Assembly (NCBI GenBank): GCA_023101885.1 | Contig: JALPQD010000075.1 | Span: 7,231,921-7,295,920 of the forward strand | Source of the DNA: Typhlomys cinereus | Lineage: Eukaryota > Chordata > Mammalia > Rodentia > Platacanthomyidae | Reading direction: 5' to 3' | DNA: 64,000 nt | Shown: one piece after another, positions 60,143 to 64,000 of the stretch | Layout: every line of letters begins with the position of its first letter | Numbering within the stretch: the first letter of the stretch is position 1 | Notes under the pieces: model-generated | The model's input: only the letters and a program-made list of their open reading frames with translations | What the model was told of the DNA's origin: nothing | The model's database searches: none | Position numbers and translations under genes: made by a program

Positions 60143-61056
60143 GCACACATATATACACATGCACACACATGTACACACATGTTCGTATACACATGCATAC
60201 ATGTATACACACATATACACAGCCAACATGCATACACATATACACATATACATGCACACAAGTATATGCACACATATACACTTATGTATGCACACATGCA
60301 TGTATACATGCACACGTGTGAACACATATACACATGTTCGTATACACATCCACATGCATATATGTATGCACATATACACAGCCAACACGCATACATATAC
60401 ATATGCACATATACACATGTATACACATACAAGCACACAAGCATATCCACACACATATACACATTCACGTATGCATACGTGCATGTATATATGCACATGT
60501 GCACGTATTCACATGTGCATACATATGCAGACATGCACACATATGTATGCACTCACATGCATGTATATGTACATATATACAGACATACATGCATACATTT
60601 GTGCATATACACACATGCATGTGTACACACGAATATACATGTGTACACATATATACTTGCATATACATATATTCCCCCATACATATACACATATCCCCAA
60701 CATGCATATACATACACAACACCCCCACATACATATCCCCAATGTGCATATACATACACCACCACACATACACATATACATCCTAATGTGCATACACACA
60801 TACACAAATACCCCACACATACATATATACCCCCAACATACATATACATATGCAATACCCCACTCATACACACACATATATATCCCCAACATGCATACAC
60901 ACACATATATAGCCCCAATCTGGATATGTACACACATACATACACATATATCCTCAATATACATACACACACATATACACATATATCCCCAATGTGCATA
61001 CACACACATATACACATATATCCCCAATGTGCATACACACACATATACACGTCATG
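60109..61056 (+). repeat. Long CA/TA-rich minisatellite
   Basis: About 950 bases of acacatatacacatgcatac-like repeats. It resolves at its right end into 33-36 base units with a ccccaatgtgcatacacacac core (60985, 61018). The open frames of 150-361 codons inside it (rich in T, H and Y) are artefacts. Confidence 0.93.
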
Positions 61057-61305
61057 GTTTGAAATGTGTCCCCCACAGTCTCATGTGTTTGGCAAGGTCA
61101 TGGCACCTTGAGTCTTGCAGCTCTCAGCCTCCAAGATGTCTGCAGTGACATAGCTGCCTCCAGCTTTGGCCAGCCAGCCATGCCACCTCCGCCATGAGAC
61201 TGTATCTCCCCTCTGAAACCATAAGCTGAATAAATCTCCCTTTCTCCCTTCAGTTGCTTGACTTTGGGTGCTCTCTTACAGCAATAGTTAAGAGTAACCG
61301 TTAAC
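61057..61305 (+). mobile_element. LTR/MaLR-like retroelement fragment inside minisatellite
   Basis: Contains tggtttgaaatgtgtccccc near the start, and ctgaataaatctccctttctcc with an AATAAA signal near 61230, features of widespread mammalian retroelements. Minisatellite units resume directly after it (61306-61400), so it interrupted the array. Exact family not assigned. Confidence 0.55.
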
Positions 61306-62415
61306 AACATATATCTCCAATGTGCATGTACATACACACACATATACACATATATATCCCCAATGTACATACACACACGCGCGCGTGCACATACACACCA
61401 TTATGCAGGTGTGGCTTCATGCAAAGCCATACAAGAGTAGTGTTTGGGGCACCCCCACTGGTAAAGCCCAAATGTAACCACAATTTGCAGAATGTATAAT
61501 CCCACAAACTGGACTACAAGAAAAATTGCTTGGGGCGCTTTCAGAACACAGCCCAAAAGCACATAGGTGCTCTGAGCTGAACTGCCCCCCCCACACACAC
61601 ACACCTGTCCCATGTGAGACCCCACGATACCTCTCTTGTACCAAAGTCAAGGATTGTGGGTGCAACATGCCAAGTCCCACTGAAAGCAATCCTACTATGC
61701 ACCCAAGGAGGCCCTTTTGAACAGAGTTGAAATATTTGCAGAGACCTGTGTGGAAGCCCACTTCCCACCTCATCACCAACACACACACGGGACCAATCTT
61801 GGGGGTCCCAGTACTCAAAAGGCCAGCTCCATGTCTCAAAGACTTAACACTCCAGAGAACAGTAAACTGTACCCCACCCCCAGATCCAGCACACAGCGCT
61901 ACAGTCTCGGGGAGCGCACCTCAGCAGGAACAGGGCTGCAGGAGCCTCAAGAGCAGGGCCAGCTCCCTAAGGGGGGCAGGGTCAGCTCCCTAAGGGGGGC
62001 ATTGTGATCTATAAAGGGCACAGCAGGCAAACTCAAGTCAGATGGAAACAGTGCCGCTGCCGAAAGATGTAGACAGAAGCACAGATGTGGAACACATGTT
62101 CCTGGAAGAACAGGAAGACTGACCCAGTGACACCCCAAATACCTCATGGAGGCCTCAGGGTGCCGGCAGCACAGGCTGGACTCCCTCGTCTGCCCACCCC
62201 TCTCTCCTTCCCTCTGCCTCAAGCCTCGCTATCTGAGCCACTCAGGGGCTGTGGACCCTCCACCCGGCCAGGCCTGTCTGCCGCAGAGGGGGGCTGTGCT
62301 ACAGTGGTGCCCATAAAACCCCATCCCACCGCTGCACGGCCCCGCCAATCCAGGGCACAAGTCCCTGTTGAGGGGACGACAGGCAGCCTGGGTCCCCCAG
62401 CCCCCATCAATTCCA
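61306..62415. other. Intergenic DNA before MIER2 3' end
   Basis: Starts with remaining minisatellite units (to about 61400), then single-copy-looking sequence with a small duplication (gctccctaaggggggc at about 61965-62000). No gene recognised. Confidence 0.55.
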
Positions 62416-62419
62416 TGAG

Positions 62420-63322
62420 ACGCGCTGGGCTTCAAATCAAGTTTAATAAATAAAACAGCAGAGGGCAAAAGCTCACTTCACAGTGTCCTCAGCGGGCAAG
62501 GGACGGACGCCAGCTGCAGAGGCTCGAACAGCACCCCTCTGCCGCCACCCAGCAAGCTGTCTGCCAGGAGCCCCACTCCAACTTGTAAACACCAACATAA
62601 ATAAAACTAGGGAGGCGAGAAGGACCCAGCCGCCCTGCTCAGGTGGTGGGGGGCATGACAGGTGGGCGGCAGGGGGCTTCTTAGGAGCTCCCTGCCCTGT
62701 GCTGCCCAAGGGGAGGTGGGTTACCCACTCCTCAGCGGCCTGGGCTGCTAAGGCCCTGCCCCGCACAGGGTGGGTTAGGTGAGGTGGCAGGAGGCAGGTG
62801 GGGCCTAAAGTGCGGCTTTTCCTGAAGTGGAGGCGGCGGAGGGCCGAGGATGGGTGGCCAGATGGCGAGGTATATGGCTCTGTGCCCCAAGGTCCTGCAC
62901 TGAGCGGAGGCCGGTGACCGTGGCCGGTGACCGCGGAGGGGGGGTAGAGCTGGCCTGCGGAGGGCACCCGGGAGGAGGCTGCTGGTGCGGGCGTGTCCTG
63001 TTCAAAGCCCGGGCCGGACCTCTGCAGGCTGCAGGAGCAGGGCCAGCTCTGAGTGGGGATGGGCCCTGTGCGCCCCACCACCAGGAGGACCTCGGGCGCA
63101 GTGGCAGCCTGCAGCTGTTCCGTGCTGGGTGCTGAGGACGGGGCTCTGTGTGGTCTTGGGCCCGGTCTGTGAGGGGCGAGGGCAGCGACCTGGCCACCGC
63201 AGTGTGTCCCATCATTACGAAGCAGAGAAAGCGTCCCAGAGGCCCGCACAGGAGAGTCAAGAAGACTGGCAGGCAGGCCTGGTGCCGCTGCGCCCACCCC
63301 AGCCTCTCTCCAGGCAGTGGGG
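62420..63322 (-). other. MIER2: MIER2 3'UTR
   Basis: Follows the MIER2 stop codon. An ATTAAA poly(A) signal lies in reverse at 62442-62447, placing the likely cleavage site near 62420-62430. GC-rich throughout, which explains long open frames on both strands. Confidence 0.7.
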
Positions 63323-63854
63323 TCAACAGGTCAGCACATTGCACCTGCAAGACACCAAGCAACAGCAGTGTGAGCGAGCCCCGCCTCCCTCCCAGCCCAC
63401 CAGCCGGCCAGGGCAAAGCTTCCGTTCCCACCGCCAGCCCAGGGGCCAGGCACTCACTGTGATAGGGGCTCCGAGCGCAATGTGGAGGTGGGGCACGCCG
63501 GGTGGCCAGCAAGGAAAGGATTCACATCCCCAATGCCAATCAGTCCGAACTCAGTGACCGACAAGGCCATCTGTGCGGGCACCATGGGCTCCCCACTCAG
63601 ATCCACATGGCTGGGCACAAGGGGCAGCTCCTCGGGCAACGCGAAGTCCACGGCTAGCCGGGGGCTACCGCCTGGCTCCAAAACAGCTGCAGCCGAGAAT
63701 TCCGCTGGGGAGGCCAGGGCGAGGGGTCTCTGGGGCAGGGGCACAGGTGGGGGTTCGTTCCTCTGCTGGAATGGAGAGGGCCCTGGCTCCAAGGACGGGA
63801 GTCCATCCGAGCCCACTCCAGGCTGACTGAGTGTGCCGGCCGTGTTCAGTGGCT
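63323..63854 (-). CDS. MIER2: MIER2, C-terminal coding exons (gene continues right)
   Basis: MIER2 is a nuclear co-repressor that recruits HDAC1/2 through ELM2 and SANT domains, which are upstream of this window. Here are the last two coding exons: 63854-63458 (acceptor ttctcttcacag, donor at GTGAGTG) and 63344-63323 (acceptor cttgcag). They are joined across a split Gln codon to end SEPLSQCNVLTC and TGA at 63325-63323. This tail resembles the MIER-family C-terminus as I recall it and confirms the splice. The encoded segment is proline- and leucine-rich with no folded domain, and includes FGLIGIGDVNPFLAGHP. The intron between the exons is 113 bases. The remainder, 63855-64000, is intron. Confidence 0.93.
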
Positions 63855-64000
63855 CTGTGAAGAGAACACAGTAGGTCTAGCATGAGCGGCCCCCCACCCA
63901 GCAGCCTGAAGCTCTTTGGCTGCCTGTGTCAGGCTGCGGCCGAGCGGGGTCCCTCCACCTTGGAAAAAGGTGTCCGTCAGCACACACGGCCAGAGACTGG

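Noticed and set aside
60063..61148. 361-codon plus-strand frame and its companions on both strands
   Set aside because: Made of THTHIH-like repeats translated from a CA/TA minisatellite; no start context, splice signals or domain.
62473..63557. Long frames (190-274 codons) around the MIER2 end
   Set aside because: Located in the GC-rich MIER2 3'UTR and terminal exons in wrong frames; the spliced MIER2 reading explains the region.

Overview
The window is mammalian nuclear DNA, almost certainly from a rodent. It carries abundant L1 LINEs with long G-rich 3' tails, B1-like (7SL) and B2/ID-like (tRNA) SINEs, several LTR families and CA/GT microsatellites. It also carries two spliced genes whose encoded proteins I recognise, PLPP2 and MIER2, both on the minus strand. 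The dominant SINE family has a B2-like head, an unfamiliar body and an internal CA tract. It is not standard mouse or rat B2, so I infer a rodent outside Mus/Rattus (jerboa- or heteromyid-type lineages are candidates only).

Left part, 1-44 kb, is a retroelement graveyard with readable nesting. A minus-strand L1 (1-4545) keeps a 937-codon ORF2 reading frame. A KRAB-box fossil follows (about 4926-5140). A plus-strand L1 (about 5410-19490) was hit first by an H3-3B processed pseudogene in its ORF1 (perfect 16-bp target duplication) and then by a 9.1-kb betaretrovirus-like ERV in its 3'UTR. The ERV was itself hit by a tail-to-tail SINE pair, another SINE in pol, a tiny A-rich insert and an L1 plus SINE near its 3' end. 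Further L1s, SINEs, solo LTRs of at least five families and a U6 snRNA pseudogene fill 19.6-44.3 kb.

Junction, 44.4-47.0 kb: a degenerate 310-340 bp tandem repeat runs directly into about 1 kb of degenerate CCCTAA telomere repeats, then more telomere-like sequence interrupted by a B1. Orientation and position match an old left-hand chromosome end next to PLPP2. As I recall, PLPP2 and MIER2 are also subtelomeric in human (19p13.3), with PLPP2 nearer the telomere.

Right part, 47-64 kb, is GC-richer. After a minus-strand ERV pol remnant comes the complete PLPP2 gene: six coding exons, 286 codons, all splice sites canonical, CpG-rich first exon. About 5.8 kb of intergenic DNA with a long CA/TA-rich minisatellite follows, and then the last two coding exons of MIER2 and its 3'UTR. 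PLPP2 is a membrane lipid-phosphate phosphatase and MIER2 a chromatin co-repressor. They are neighbours by conserved synteny, not by shared pathway. I saw no functional tRNA or rRNA gene, no CRISPR and no credible novel coding system. The telomeric/subtelomeric junction is the most interesting signal.
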